Assembly: GCA_017399305.1 (NCBI GenBank) | Contig: JAFQDK010000005.1 | Span: 18,791-82,790 of the forward strand | DNA length: 64,000 nt | Direction: 5' to 3' | DNA from: Clostridia bacterium | GTDB lineage: Bacteria > Bacillota > Clostridia > Oscillospirales > CAG-272 | Shown: positions 34,974-43,959 of the stretch, one piece after another | Numbering within the stretch: position 1 is the stretch's first letter | Layout of the letters: the number at the start of each line of letters is the position of its first letter | Position numbers and translations under genes: made by a program | The notes under the pieces: generated by a model | Databases searched by the model: none | The model's input: only the letters and a program-made list of their open reading frames with translations | Told to the model about the DNA's origin: nothing

Positions 34974-35831
34974 TTAGAAATTGTTGAGTATATACTCTTG
35001 TGCTGTCGGATATTTTTTCAGCAAAATAACCTTGGCATAATTGTGAGTGGGGGCGTCTTTCTTAGACATCTTTTTGATTTTTCCAAAGCAGTAAACATAC
35101 ATGAATACTACAAATGCAAGAAGGATCAAAAGTGACCAACTGTCATCAATAGAGCAACTAAAATCGTAGAATCCGTGTGCTAGTGTGGGGATCAAGACGC
35201 AGGAGAAAATATATTTGCCATATGTGAAAGATGGTGTGCTTACAGGGACTATGCCGTTGCGTTTAAGCGTTTCCTCCATCATGCCGGCTTTCTTGTGAAT
35301 GTGCCAGAGACTGTAATAATAGCCCATCATTACCGCAAAGAACATATGCCCCGGAACCGAAAGTACGGCTCTCATAATAGCAACGTAAAAACCATTTTGA
35401 AGCACGTAAAGTATGTTTTCTAAAGCAGCAAAACCTAGTGATACAAATATGGCGTAAATCAGTCCGTCAAATAAACTGTTAAACTCTTTGTTGTTTTTTG
35501 TGATGAGGTATAAGAACAGGAATTTGCCTGATTCTTCAATAAGACCGACGCCAACAAAGTTGGTAATCAAATGATAGAGATAATATAGGGTGTCTGGAAG
35601 AGTTATAGAGCCGTCTGCTCCTAAACTGCCGTATGGTATGAAATTCTGATCAATAATATCGCATACGGCCGATGATACTATGGCAATCGGAATGCATGAT
35701 ATCGCACCGAAAACAAGTAGTTTGATTAAAAGTCCGATAGGCTCTTTTTCAACTCTATCTTTTTTGAAAATGTATATACATAGTACAAGAGCTGGTAACA
35801 GCGCTGCTGTGATTAATATTGCGGTTGTCAT
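34974..35831 (-). CDS. prsW: PrsW-family intramembrane metalloprotease
   Basis: Start ATG 35831 lies behind AAGGAG on the reverse strand; an upstream in-frame ATG adds 17 basic residues with no RBS. The 285 residues have about eight membrane segments and the family's motifs: VGLIEESGKFLFL (EExxK type), FAALENILYV, SVPGHMFFAV and LAHGFYDF, which supply the glutamates and histidines of the active site. PrsW cleaves anti-sigma factors such as RsiW in Bacillus; related proteins act on other membrane substrates. It interrupts the glycan cluster on the opposite strand. No sigma or anti-sigma gene is nearby, so its partner is unknown. Confidence 0.88.
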   Translation of the reverse strand: MTTAILITAALLPALVLCIYIFKKDRVEKEPIGLLIKLLVFGAISCIPIAIVSSAVCDIIDQNFIPYGSLGADGSITLPDTLYYLYHLITNFVGVGLIEESGKFLFLYLITKNNKEFNSLFDGLIYAIFVSLGFAALENILYVLQNGFYVAIMRAVLSVPGHMFFAVMMGYYYSLWHIHKKAGMMEETLKRNGIVPVSTPSFTYGKYIFSCVLIPTLAHGFYDFSCSIDDSWSLLILLAFVVFMYVYCFGKIKKMSKKDAPTHNYAKVILLKKYPTAQEYILNNF

Positions 35832-36002
35832 GTTACGTCTCCTTCGTATAGCATTATGTAATATTATATTACAATATGGCAATCTTTGTCAATAGCTCTG
35901 ACACACAGAAAAAGATTGGATTTTTGTGTAAAAAATTCGCTTTTTGAACTCAGAATACTGCACGGTGTATTAATATAATGTAAATAATGCGTTTTTTTTG
36001 TA

Positions 36003-36031
36003 TTGATTATACAATTCCGATATGCTATAAT
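36003..36031 (+). promoter_or_regulatory. Promoter of GH43 genes 36064-41049
   Basis: TTGATT (36003-36008), a 17-bp spacer and extended -10 TGC-TATAAT (-10 at 36026-36031), with a T-tract (TTTTTTTGTATTG) overlapping the -35. The remaining part of the gap from 35832 is A+T-rich without a gene. Confidence 0.75.
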
Positions 36032-36063
36032 AAAATGAATATTTTTGGCTTGAAGGAGTATTT

Positions 36064-38562
36064 ATGCGTATCTTTAAAAATTTACATTTTAATTATCTGA
36101 TTTCAATTTGTATGATGATGCTCGTGCTTACTGTTTCTGCGTTCGCGGCCAACGTTGTGTATGTAAAAGATGGCGGCAGCGGTAACGGTAGCTCTGCTTC
36201 CGCACCTGTAGGCACGCTTACCGATGCTTTTAACGCGCTTGGTACTGAAGGCGGTACTATCGTCGTTACAGGTGTTTGCTCAATTACTGAGCAGTTTGAG
36301 GAACCTACCCATACAGGTAAGGTAGTTATTACTTCTAAGTACGGTAGCACAAACTATGCTACCAAAAACAGTGCGGCGATTGAGTTCTATCATAACTATT
36401 TTCTAACTGGTGAAACTGAGTTTAAAAACATTACTCTCCGCGCTTGTACCAATGGAACAAAAACACATCCATACAATGCTATTTACGGCAGAGCAAACAA
36501 TCTTACCTTGGGCAGCGGTGTTACAACAGAGCTTGGCGAGGGATGTAGTACATATCTTTCTATAATGGGTGGCTCTTATGCAAACTACAAGAATAAGACC
36601 GCTACTATTACCATAAACAGCGGTACATGGCAGAGAATCCGCGGCGGCGCAACAAAGGGTGGTGCTGTAAACTATAACATCAATATTGTTATCAATAACG
36701 GTACTTTCCGCGAAAGAGTAGTTCTTTCCAGTGCGGCAGCAAGCATTCCTTCCTCATACGAGAGTGGCGCACTTTGCTCTCATTCCGGTGACATCAGTCT
36801 CACAGTAAACAACGGTACATTTATTGGCGGTATTTTTACCACTGCGCATCTTGTTGAGGCAGATGCATTTAACGGTGATGTCAAGATTACGCTCAATGGC
36901 GGTACCTTCTATGAAACTATCGAGGTTGCTGCAAATAACATAGGTAACCATAACGGTAGCTACACACTTGAGATAAATGGCGGTGAATATCAGCATCTTC
37001 TCGAAATTGTCGGCACAGATACACTTACAGGTTCGATGACATCAACTGTCGCATACGGTGATGACATTGACCTTGAGGCTAAGGAAACCGGCAATGTCCC
37101 TTTTACAAATTATCTCCGAAAGAACAATGCCGACCCCTTTATGTTCTATCATGACGGATATTATTATTACACAGCGACAGGCGCAACTACCGTTTCGCTT
37201 ATCCGTGTAACAAATATTGCAGATATTCAGACTGTAACCGCACATACAATTTTAGAGCCTGAAAGTTACACCGACCTCTGGTCTCCCGAAATTCACTATT
37301 TCTCCGCAGATGAAATAGGTGAGGAGAATGCCGGCTGGTATATGTTCGTTGGCGCAAAGGAAAAGGATTCTTCGGGAACAACAGCATCAAATCAGCGTCA
37401 GTATGTTGCAAAATGTCTTGACGGTGATAACCTCCTCGGTGAGTGGGGTGACCCTGTTACAGGTGAAGCAAATGTGCTTCGCAAGATGACATTTGAAAAA
37501 GGCGGATATAACGAAGACGCGCTTTGCGGCGGTTCTTCTCCTATCCGTATAAATGGCAAGCTCTATATCACTTTTGTCAGCGAAGAGGGAAGAGGAACTT
37601 CCGAGTTCCATCAGACTATCAATATCACCACTATTGAAAACCCTTGGACTGTTACAGGCACTCCTGTTGAGATCTGCCGTCCCGATTACGACTGGGAAAA
37701 GGGCGGATACTGGTACGGCGAAAATGCTGACGGTGAAATGACATGGTGGCCTCAGGTAGTTGAGGGTGCGTCTGCAGTATACGGCCCGAGCGGTGAAGTT
37801 TACCTTATGTATACAGGTAGCGGCTACTGGACAGTGGACTATGCTCTCGGCTATCTTAAGCTTACCGGAAGCAATCCTTTGTCAAAGAGCAGTTGGACAA
37901 AGAATCCGAATCCTGTCCTCAGAAGAGTTGATAATCTTACCGAAGAAACTGTAAACGGTTGCGGACATGGCTCATATTTCACCGACCATGCAGGCCAGAT
38001 GTGGGTAGCATATCACGGCTACATCGGTGTTGATACGTCATCAAAGCGTTTCTCATTCGTTGAGCCTATTTATGTGACTTCAAGCGGCGTAAGCATCGGC
38101 AAAAAGACCGGTAATCCTGCGCCTATTGACACTGTTTATACAGTGACCGCAAACCCCATGACTCTCAGAGAAAAAATGAGCGGATTTGATACTTTATCGG
38201 TGTCTGCTTCTACAAATCTTGATAAAGGTGTAACTGTAAAATATAATCCTGTTGACGGTGTTACCGCATACATAGTTCGCCGCGACGGAAAACTGCTATA
38301 TTCAGGTACTGCTATCAGTTGTGTTGATACCGAGGCTACTCCCGGTGCTCATACATATACTGTGCAGGCAATCAAGAGCGGCTCTATTCTCAGCAATCTT
38401 TCCGTAACTGAGATTGCACGTAACAATCTCACCTTCAAGGATGTAAACAGTGACGGAATATACAGTGTTCTTGATGCACTTATGGTGTTAAAGGATTTTG
38501 TAAACAGTAACGAAAGAAAAGCAACTCTTATCGACATCATTCAGATGATAAGATGCATCTGA
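36064..38562 (+). CDS. Secreted beta-helix plus GH43-type protein with half-dockerin
   Basis: It encodes 832 residues with start ATG 36064 after AAGGAG and a signal or anchor segment ending near VSAFAA. The beta-helix-like module (about 28-340) opens with VKDGGSGNGSSASAP and contains TGKVVITSKYGSTNY. The GH43 propeller (about 345-715) has candidate base Asp357 (ADPF), Glu409 (WSPEIHYF), candidate acid Glu567 (VVEG), CGHGSYF and AYHGYIG. A small beta domain (about 720-785; AYIVRRDGKLLY) and a half-dockerin follow: one calcium loop (DVNSDGIYS), then a loopless second half ending RCI. It is closest to gene 38590, 27 bp downstream with no terminator, so the two form an operon. Probable exo-arabinofuranosidase-type activity (inference). 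Confidence 0.83.
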   Translation: MRIFKNLHFNYLISICMMMLVLTVSAFAANVVYVKDGGSGNGSSASAPVGTLTDAFNALGTEGGTIVVTGVCSITEQFEEPTHTGKVVITSKYGSTNYATKNSAAIEFYHNYFLTGETEFKNITLRACTNGTKTHPYNAIYGRANNLTLGSGVTTELGEGCSTYLSIMGGSYANYKNKTATITINSGTWQRIRGGATKGGAVNYNINIVINNGTFRERVVLSSAAASIPSSYESGALCSHSGDISLTVNNGTFIGGIFTTAHLVEADAFNGDVKITLNGGTFYETIEVAANNIGNHNGSYTLEINGGEYQHLLEIVGTDTLTGSMTSTVAYGDDIDLEAKETGNVPFTNYLRKNNADPFMFYHDGYYYYTATGATTVSLIRVTNIADIQTVTAHTILEPESYTDLWSPEIHYFSADEIGEENAGWYMFVGAKEKDSSGTTASNQRQYVAKCLDGDNLLGEWGDPVTGEANVLRKMTFEKGGYNEDALCGGSSPIRINGKLYITFVSEEGRGTSEFHQTINITTIENPWTVTGTPVEICRPDYDWEKGGYWYGENADGEMTWWPQVVEGASAVYGPSGEVYLMYTGSGYWTVDYALGYLKLTGSNPLSKSSWTKNPNPVLRRVDNLTEETVNGCGHGSYFTDHAGQMWVAYHGYIGVDTSSKRFSFVEPIYVTSSGVSIGKKTGNPAPIDTVYTVTANPMTLREKMSGFDTLSVSASTNLDKGVTVKYNPVDGVTAYIVRRDGKLLYSGTAISCVDTEATPGAHTYTVQAIKSGSILSNLSVTEIARNNLTFKDVNSDGIYSVLDALMVLKDFVNSNERKATLIDIIQMIRCI

Positions 38563-38589
38563 TTAAGTTATTATTTGTAAGGAGTTAGT

Positions 38590-41049
38590 ATGCAAGTTTT
38601 AAAAAAATCCAAATTGATTTGGTTTGCTGTTATTTGCATAACGATGTCTTTACTTTGCATTTCCATGTCTGCAGCAAGCGGAGTGGTTTATGTAAAAGAC
38701 GGCGGAACAGGAGACGGTAGCTCTGCCTCCTCGCCGCTTGGCTCAATGCTTGATGCATACAATGTACTCGGAACCGATGGCGGAACTATTGTCGTGTGCG
38801 GTGTTTGCACTGTAGGTGTACAGACTGATGCAGCAGACGATATATTCTATGCTCCTGCACATACAGGTAAAGTTACTGTTACTTCAAAGTATAACAGTGT
38901 AGATTATGCTTCAAAGAGCGGTGCAAGGCTCGATTTTTATGACGGTTATTGCTTTAACGGTCCTGCTGAGTTCAACAACATTACGCTCCGCGCATGCAAC
39001 GACAGTGTAAATTGTTATTTCTTTGGAAAGTATAAAGATATGACATTTGGTGCAGGTATTAAAAGCGAACTTGCCGATGGATGCACTCAGTACCTTTCTA
39101 TTATCGGCGGCTCATATAAGTCTGCTAAAAATGTTACTGCAAATATTACTATAAAGAGCGGTACATGGTATAGACTTGTCGGCGGTTCGACAACCGGCGG
39201 CTCGTCTAATGCAAATCTCAACATCAACATAAGTGGCGGTACGTTTATATTTAAAACTGTGCTTGCGAGTCTTGGTTCACATAGCGGAAACATTGCCTGC
39301 AAGATAAGCGGAGGCACATTTTACGGCGGTGTGTATGTCACAAATCCTGTTACCACAGGTTCATGCAGCGGTGATTTCGATCTGACCGTGAGCGGCGGTA
39401 CATTTTATGATGAAATTGCACTTGCTTATTCTCCAAGGGGAACTTACAGCGGCACTTATGATGTAGTAATCAACGGCGGTGATTTTTCTCACCTCACTGC
39501 AATTTGTGGCGGAGAGGGACTTGACGGCACTCTCGTGTCATCTCTTTCATACGGGACTAAAGTTGATCTTGAGGCGCCCGAAAAAGGAGATATAACTTTT
39601 ACAAATTATTTGCGCAAGGGTGCAGACCCGTTTATGTTTACTCATAACGGTGACTATTACTATACTTCGACCGCATCTACAGCTGTTGGCCTTTGTCGCG
39701 TAGCTAATATTTCAGATGTGAAAAATGCTGTTGCGCATATCGTATTTGATCCTGCAGGATACACCGACCTTTGGTCGCCTGAGATCCACTATTTCAGCGA
39801 AGAAGAGGTTGGTGCAGAATATGCCGGCTGGTATATGTTTGTTGGTGCTAAAGAGGAAGGCGCAGAGGGTACAACAGCATCAAATCAGCGTCAGTATGTT
39901 GCAAAATGTCTTAGTGGCGATAATCTTTACGGCTGGTGGGGCGACCCTGTGACAGGTGAGAAGAATGTTCTCCGTAAGATGACATTTGAAAACGGCGGCT
40001 ATAATGAAGATGAACTCTGCGGCGGTACTTCTGTTATTCATGTGGGCGGAAAGGCATATCTTACCTTTGTCAGTGAAGAGGGAAGAGGAACCGCAGAGTT
40101 CCATCAGACTATAAATATTGCGCAGTTTGAAAATCCTTGGACAATTGTAGGCGATCCTGTTGAAATTTGCCGTCCCGATTATGAGTGGGAGATGCATGGA
40201 TATTACAAGAGCACCGTTGAAGAGAATAAATGGTGGCCTAAGGTAGTTGAGGGTGCATCACCTGTTTATGGCGGAAACGGCGAGATCTATCTTATGTATA
40301 CGGGCAGCGGATACTGGACCACATGGTACGCACTCGGTTATCTTAAGTTTAAGGGCGGCGATCCACTTGTCGCTTCAAACTGGGTAAAGAATCCCGATCC
40401 CATACTTCAAAGAGAAGCTACGCTCACTGCTGATTCAATAAACGGTAGCGGACACGGCTCATACTTCACCGACCATGAGGGACAGATGTGGGTAGCATAT
40501 CACGGCTACATCGGCGTTGATACCTCTTCAAAGCGTTTTGCCTTTGTTGAGCCTATCTATGTTTTTTCTGACCGTGTAAGTATAGGCAATCATTCAGGAC
40601 ATCCGGCACCGCTTGAGACGGAGTATACTGTGCCTGTTAACCCTAAATCTCTCAGAGAAAAGATCCGTTATTTTGAAACGCTTACTGCAGTAGAAACTAC
40701 CGACCTTGATGACGGCATCAGCATTCGCTTTAATCCTATAGAGGGAGCAACAAAATACGTTATCAAGAGAGATGGAACGGTAATCTATACAGGAACTGAC
40801 CTTTCGTTCGTCGATACTATTGCACATCCCGGATACCATGATTACACGGTTCAGGCGCTGAACGGCAATACAGTTATTGCAAGCGCCGAATTTACCGAAG
40901 TGGCTCGCAACAATCTTCGTTTTAAGGATGTAAGCGAAAATGGTAAGTATACACTTGAGGATATGCTTATAGTGCTCAATGATTATGTTCACAGTAACAC
41001 AATGAATGTGAGATTCATTGACATAATGCAAATGATTAATTGTATATAA
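38590..41049 (+). CDS. Secreted beta-helix plus GH43-type protein with half-dockerin
   Basis: It encodes 819 residues with start ATG 38590 behind AAGGAG and a signal segment ending near SMSAAS. The beta-helix-like module (about 30-330) has VKDGGTGDGSSASSP and TGKVTVTSKYNSVDY. The GH43 propeller (about 335-705) has candidate base Asp346 (ADPF), Glu398 (WSPEIHYF), candidate acid Glu554 (VVEG), SGHGSYF and AYHGYIG. The terminal segment keeps only a weak first dockerin loop (DVSENGKYT) and a loopless second half ending NCI. Long stretches match gene 36064 almost exactly, for example MWVAYHGYIGVDTSSKRF, showing recent tandem duplication. It is second in the operon and closed by a terminator. Confidence 0.83.
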   Translation: MQVLKKSKLIWFAVICITMSLLCISMSAASGVVYVKDGGTGDGSSASSPLGSMLDAYNVLGTDGGTIVVCGVCTVGVQTDAADDIFYAPAHTGKVTVTSKYNSVDYASKSGARLDFYDGYCFNGPAEFNNITLRACNDSVNCYFFGKYKDMTFGAGIKSELADGCTQYLSIIGGSYKSAKNVTANITIKSGTWYRLVGGSTTGGSSNANLNINISGGTFIFKTVLASLGSHSGNIACKISGGTFYGGVYVTNPVTTGSCSGDFDLTVSGGTFYDEIALAYSPRGTYSGTYDVVINGGDFSHLTAICGGEGLDGTLVSSLSYGTKVDLEAPEKGDITFTNYLRKGADPFMFTHNGDYYYTSTASTAVGLCRVANISDVKNAVAHIVFDPAGYTDLWSPEIHYFSEEEVGAEYAGWYMFVGAKEEGAEGTTASNQRQYVAKCLSGDNLYGWWGDPVTGEKNVLRKMTFENGGYNEDELCGGTSVIHVGGKAYLTFVSEEGRGTAEFHQTINIAQFENPWTIVGDPVEICRPDYEWEMHGYYKSTVEENKWWPKVVEGASPVYGGNGEIYLMYTGSGYWTTWYALGYLKFKGGDPLVASNWVKNPDPILQREATLTADSINGSGHGSYFTDHEGQMWVAYHGYIGVDTSSKRFAFVEPIYVFSDRVSIGNHSGHPAPLETEYTVPVNPKSLREKIRYFETLTAVETTDLDDGISIRFNPIEGATKYVIKRDGTVIYTGTDLSFVDTIAHPGYHDYTVQALNGNTVIASAEFTEVARNNLRFKDVSENGKYTLEDMLIVLNDYVHSNTMNVRFIDIMQMINCI

Positions 41050-41051
41050 AA

Positions 41052-41084
41052 TAAAAAACAACCTCGAAAGAGGTTGTTTTTTTA
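41052..41084. terminator. Bidirectional terminator
   Basis: AAAAAACAACCTC-GAAA-GAGGTTGTTTTTTT between the GH43 pair (+) and fhs (-). Confidence 0.9.
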
Positions 41085-41094
41085 TGTTTTAATC

Positions 41095-42768
41095 TTAGAA
41101 CAAACCTGTGATTGTGCCGTTTTCGTCAACGTCAATCTTTTCAGCCGCAGGAACTTTAGGAAGTCCAGGCATTGTCATGATGTCACCGGTGAGAACTACG
41201 ATAAAGCCTGCACCTGCAGAGATCTTTACGTTCTTGATTGTAACTGTAAAGCCTTCGGGGGCGCCAAGCTTTGTCGGGTCATCGGAGAATGAATACTGAG
41301 TTTTAGCAACGCAGATGGGAAGCTTGTCATATCCAAGCGCGGTAAGCGCATCTATCTGCTTCTTTGCGGCAGGAAGAACATTAATTCCGTCGCCGCCGTA
41401 TACGTTTTTAACGATAGCTTCAATTTTGTCCTCAATGCTGCCGTCAAGCTCATAGGAGAATGAGAAATCGTTTGGCTCTTCACAAAGCTTTACTACCTCT
41501 TCGGCAAGTTCCATGCCGCCTTCGCCGCCCTTTGCCCAAACATCGGAAAGAACAACATTAACACCGAGAGCCTTGCACTTTTCAATGATGAGTTCAACTT
41601 CTGCATCCGTGTCAGTGGGGAAGCGGTTAACAGCAACCACAGAGGGGAGCTTGTATACATTCTTGATATTGGAAACATGGCGGAGAAGATTCGGGAGACC
41701 TTTTTCAAGAGCTTCAAGGTTTTCACTGCCAAGCTCGGTCTTCGCAAGACCGCCGTGCATCTTGAGCGCACGGATAGTGGCAACGATTACAACTGCTGAG
41801 GGCTTGAGATCTGCAAGACGGCACTTGATGTCAAGGAACTTTTCAGCGCCGAGATCTGCACCAAAGCCCGCTTCGGTAATTGCATAATCACCAAGCTTCA
41901 TTGCAAGGCGTGTAGCGGTAACAGAGTTACAGCCGTGAGCGATGTTTGCGAAAGGACCGCCGTGAACAAGTGCGGGAGTGCCTTCAAGCGTCTGTACAAG
42001 GTTTGGCTTGAGCGCATCCTTGAGCAGTGCAGTCATCGCACCCTGTGCATTGATGTCGCCACAGCGAACAGGCTTATCATCGTAGGTGTAACCAACGATG
42101 ATGTTTGCAAGTCGGTTTTTGAGGTCGGTAATAGAGGTGGAGAGGCAGAGAACCGCCATGATTTCGGATGCAACGGTAATGTCAAAACCGTCCTCACGCG
42201 GAACACCGTTAACCTTGCCGCCGAGACCGTCGGTAACGAAGCGAAGCTGGCGGTCGTTCATGTCAACGCAACGCTTCCATGTAATCTTGCGTACGTCAAT
42301 ACCGAGCTTGTTGCCCTGGTGGATATGGTTGTCAAGCATAGCTGCAAGAAGATTGTTAGCCGCACCGATAGCGTGAAAGTCACCGGTGAAGTGGAGGTTA
42401 ATGTCCTCCATAGGAACAACCTGTGCGTATCCGCCGCCTGCAGCACCGCCCTTAACGCCAAAAACAGGGCCGAGAGAGGGCTCGCGAAGAGCAACCATAA
42501 CATTCTTACCTATACGGCGGAGACCGTCTGCAAGACCGATTGTTGTGGTAGTTTTTCCTTCACCTGCGGGAGTGGGAGTGATAGCGGTAACAAGAACAAG
42601 CTTGCCGTTGTCTTTTTTGCACTCGTTCATAATAGAGAGATCAACTTTTGCCTTATAGCGGCCGTACTGCTCGAGGTACTTGTCCTCAATACCTGCAGTC
42701 TTTGCAATCTCGGTTATAGGTTTCATTTTGCACTGTTGTGCAATTTCAATGTCAGAAAGGTATGCCAT
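41095..42768 (-). CDS. fhs: Formate-tetrahydrofolate ligase
   Basis: Start ATG 42768 lies eight bases behind AAGGAG; TTG 42777 in frame overlaps it. It encodes 557 residues, the usual size. It catalyses ATP-dependent formylation of tetrahydrofolate, feeding one-carbon units or the acetogenic methyl branch. Visible family features are the P-loop-like [16 protein letters not shown] near residue 60, [28 protein letters not shown]-type folate loop ([18 protein letters not shown]), [24 protein letters not shown] split over the C-terminus, and the terminal [16 protein letters not shown]. It is a single-gene unit here; no other Wood-Ljungdahl genes are in the window, so a general C1 role is safest. 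Confidence 0.96.
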   Translation of the reverse strand: MAYLSDIEIAQQCKMKPITEIAKTAGIEDKYLEQYGRYKAKVDLSIMNECKKDNGKLVLVTAITPTPAGEGKTTTTIGLADGLRRIGKNVMVALREPSLGPVFGVKGGAAGGGYAQVVPMEDINLHFTGDFHAIGAANNLLAAMLDNHIHQGNKLGIDVRKITWKRCVDMNDRQLRFVTDGLGGKVNGVPREDGFDITVASEIMAVLCLSTSITDLKNRLANIIVGYTYDDKPVRCGDINAQGAMTALLKDALKPNLVQTLEGTPALVHGGPFANIAHGCNSVTATRLAMKLGDYAITEAGFGADLGAEKFLDIKCRLADLKPSAVVIVATIRALKMHGGLAKTELGSENLEALEKGLPNLLRHVSNIKNVYKLPSVVAVNRFPTDTDAEVELIIEKCKALGVNVVLSDVWAKGGEGGMELAEEVVKLCEEPNDFSFSYELDGSIEDKIEAIVKNVYGGDGINVLPAAKKQIDALTALGYDKLPICVAKTQYSFSDDPTKLGAPEGFTVTIKNVKISAGAGFIVVLTGDIMTMPGLPKVPAAEKIDVDENGTITGLF

Positions 42769-42916
42769 TTTTAACACTCCTTAGATGTATATTTGTTGCT
42801 AAATGTATAGTTAATTCTATTGTAACGAATTTTTATCGTTTTATCAAGATAAAAAACAAATTTTAACGGTCTATTTTTTTACAAACCGAATAGATTTGTA
42901 GAAAGGAGTGATATAG

Positions 42917-43825
42917 ATGGATGAAAACTTGAAAAAAGAGTTTGATTATGATGCTTTAATGGAATGCGTAAGGAAATTGTCTGAGAAGCATTCGTTTTTG
43001 CAGTTTTCTTATCTTACAGAAAGTGTTATGGGAAAGGGAATACCAATGCTTACGCTTGGTGCAGGAAAAAAGGAGATATATTATGTAGGTGCTCATCATG
43101 GAGCAGAACGGATAACTGCAGCAGTGCTTATATGCTTTTTAAATGACTTTTGTGCTCTTGCAAGTGCCGGCGCAACCGTGTTTGGAATGAACCTTGAATA
43201 TATAATGAAAAGCCGCACGCTTCATATAATTCCAATGCTAAATCCTGACGGCGTAGACATTTCTGCCGGAAAACTATCGCGTGACAGTTTGTGGTACGAA
43301 AGACTTGTAAGAATGAATAATGCCTCAGACGATTTTTCACTTTGGCAAGCCAATGCCAACGGAGTTGACTTAAACCATAATTATGATGCAGGCTTTGAAG
43401 AATATAAACAAATTGAAAATTCGCTTGGTATAAATGTAGGCTGTGCCACGCGTTACTCCGGCGAAAGACCCGAAAGCGAGCCTGAAACAGGGGCGCTATG
43501 CAATTTTCTGCGTTTTAATTCTCCTACAGCGCTTATGACATTGCATACACAGGGAAAGGAAATTTATTACAAAAGCGGTTCTACATGCCCTACCGCTTCA
43601 AAGTTTGCAGCTGTTAGATTGGCACGTCTGACAGGCTACACACTTTCTACGCCTGTAAAAGAAGCTGCGTTCGGTGGCCTTACGGATTTTTGTATACAAA
43701 AGCTTGGAATACCGGCATTTACCATTGAGTGCGGACGGGGCAGGAATCCTCTTCCACCGCGTGATCTTTCTCTTATCTATGCAAGTCTTCGAGAAGCGCT
43801 TTTTACTTTTCCTACAATGTTTTAA
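42917..43825 (+). CDS. M14-family zinc carboxypeptidase, cytoplasmic
   Basis: It encodes 302 residues with no signal peptide; the start is behind AAAGGAG at nine bases. Zinc ligands are expected in VGAHHGAERI (His and Glu near 59-63) and the second His in MTLHTQGKEIYY; NANGVDLNHNYDAGF carries the substrate-arginine/asparagine region, and the catalytic Glu is likely in FTIECGRGRNPLP near the end. Size and motifs match gamma-D-glutamyl-diaminopimelate-type M14 peptidases (YqgT/MpaA-like) that trim cell-wall peptides in the cytoplasm. Substrate assignment is inference. It is monocistronic with a terminator behind. Confidence 0.85.
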   Translation: MDENLKKEFDYDALMECVRKLSEKHSFLQFSYLTESVMGKGIPMLTLGAGKKEIYYVGAHHGAERITAAVLICFLNDFCALASAGATVFGMNLEYIMKSRTLHIIPMLNPDGVDISAGKLSRDSLWYERLVRMNNASDDFSLWQANANGVDLNHNYDAGFEEYKQIENSLGINVGCATRYSGERPESEPETGALCNFLRFNSPTALMTLHTQGKEIYYKSGSTCPTASKFAAVRLARLTGYTLSTPVKEAAFGGLTDFCIQKLGIPAFTIECGRGRNPLPPRDLSLIYASLREALFTFPTMF

Positions 43826-43861
43826 CAAAGGCGCTCCCATAAGTGCTATCCCACCGGGTAA

Positions 43862-43902
43862 TAAAAAAATCCGATCTCTAAATGGAGAACGGATTTTTTT
43901 AT
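43862..43902 (+). terminator. Rho-independent terminator after the M14 gene
   Basis: AAAAAATCCG...CGGATTTTTT with an inner CTC/GAG stem. Confidence 0.8.
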
Positions 43903-43959
43903 ATCGTTCATTTATAAACATATCACTTGTTACTTGTAACGAATATTTATGAGTGCTTT

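Noticed and set aside
41935-42774. A 279-codon forward frame opposite fhs
   Set aside because: It is the mirror of a highly conserved gene; composition is Cys/Asn/Val-rich with no RBS or domain.
42769-42916. THF or other riboswitch ahead of fhs
   Set aside because: No GGAGAGTAG-type core or other conserved motif is present in this A+T-rich gap.
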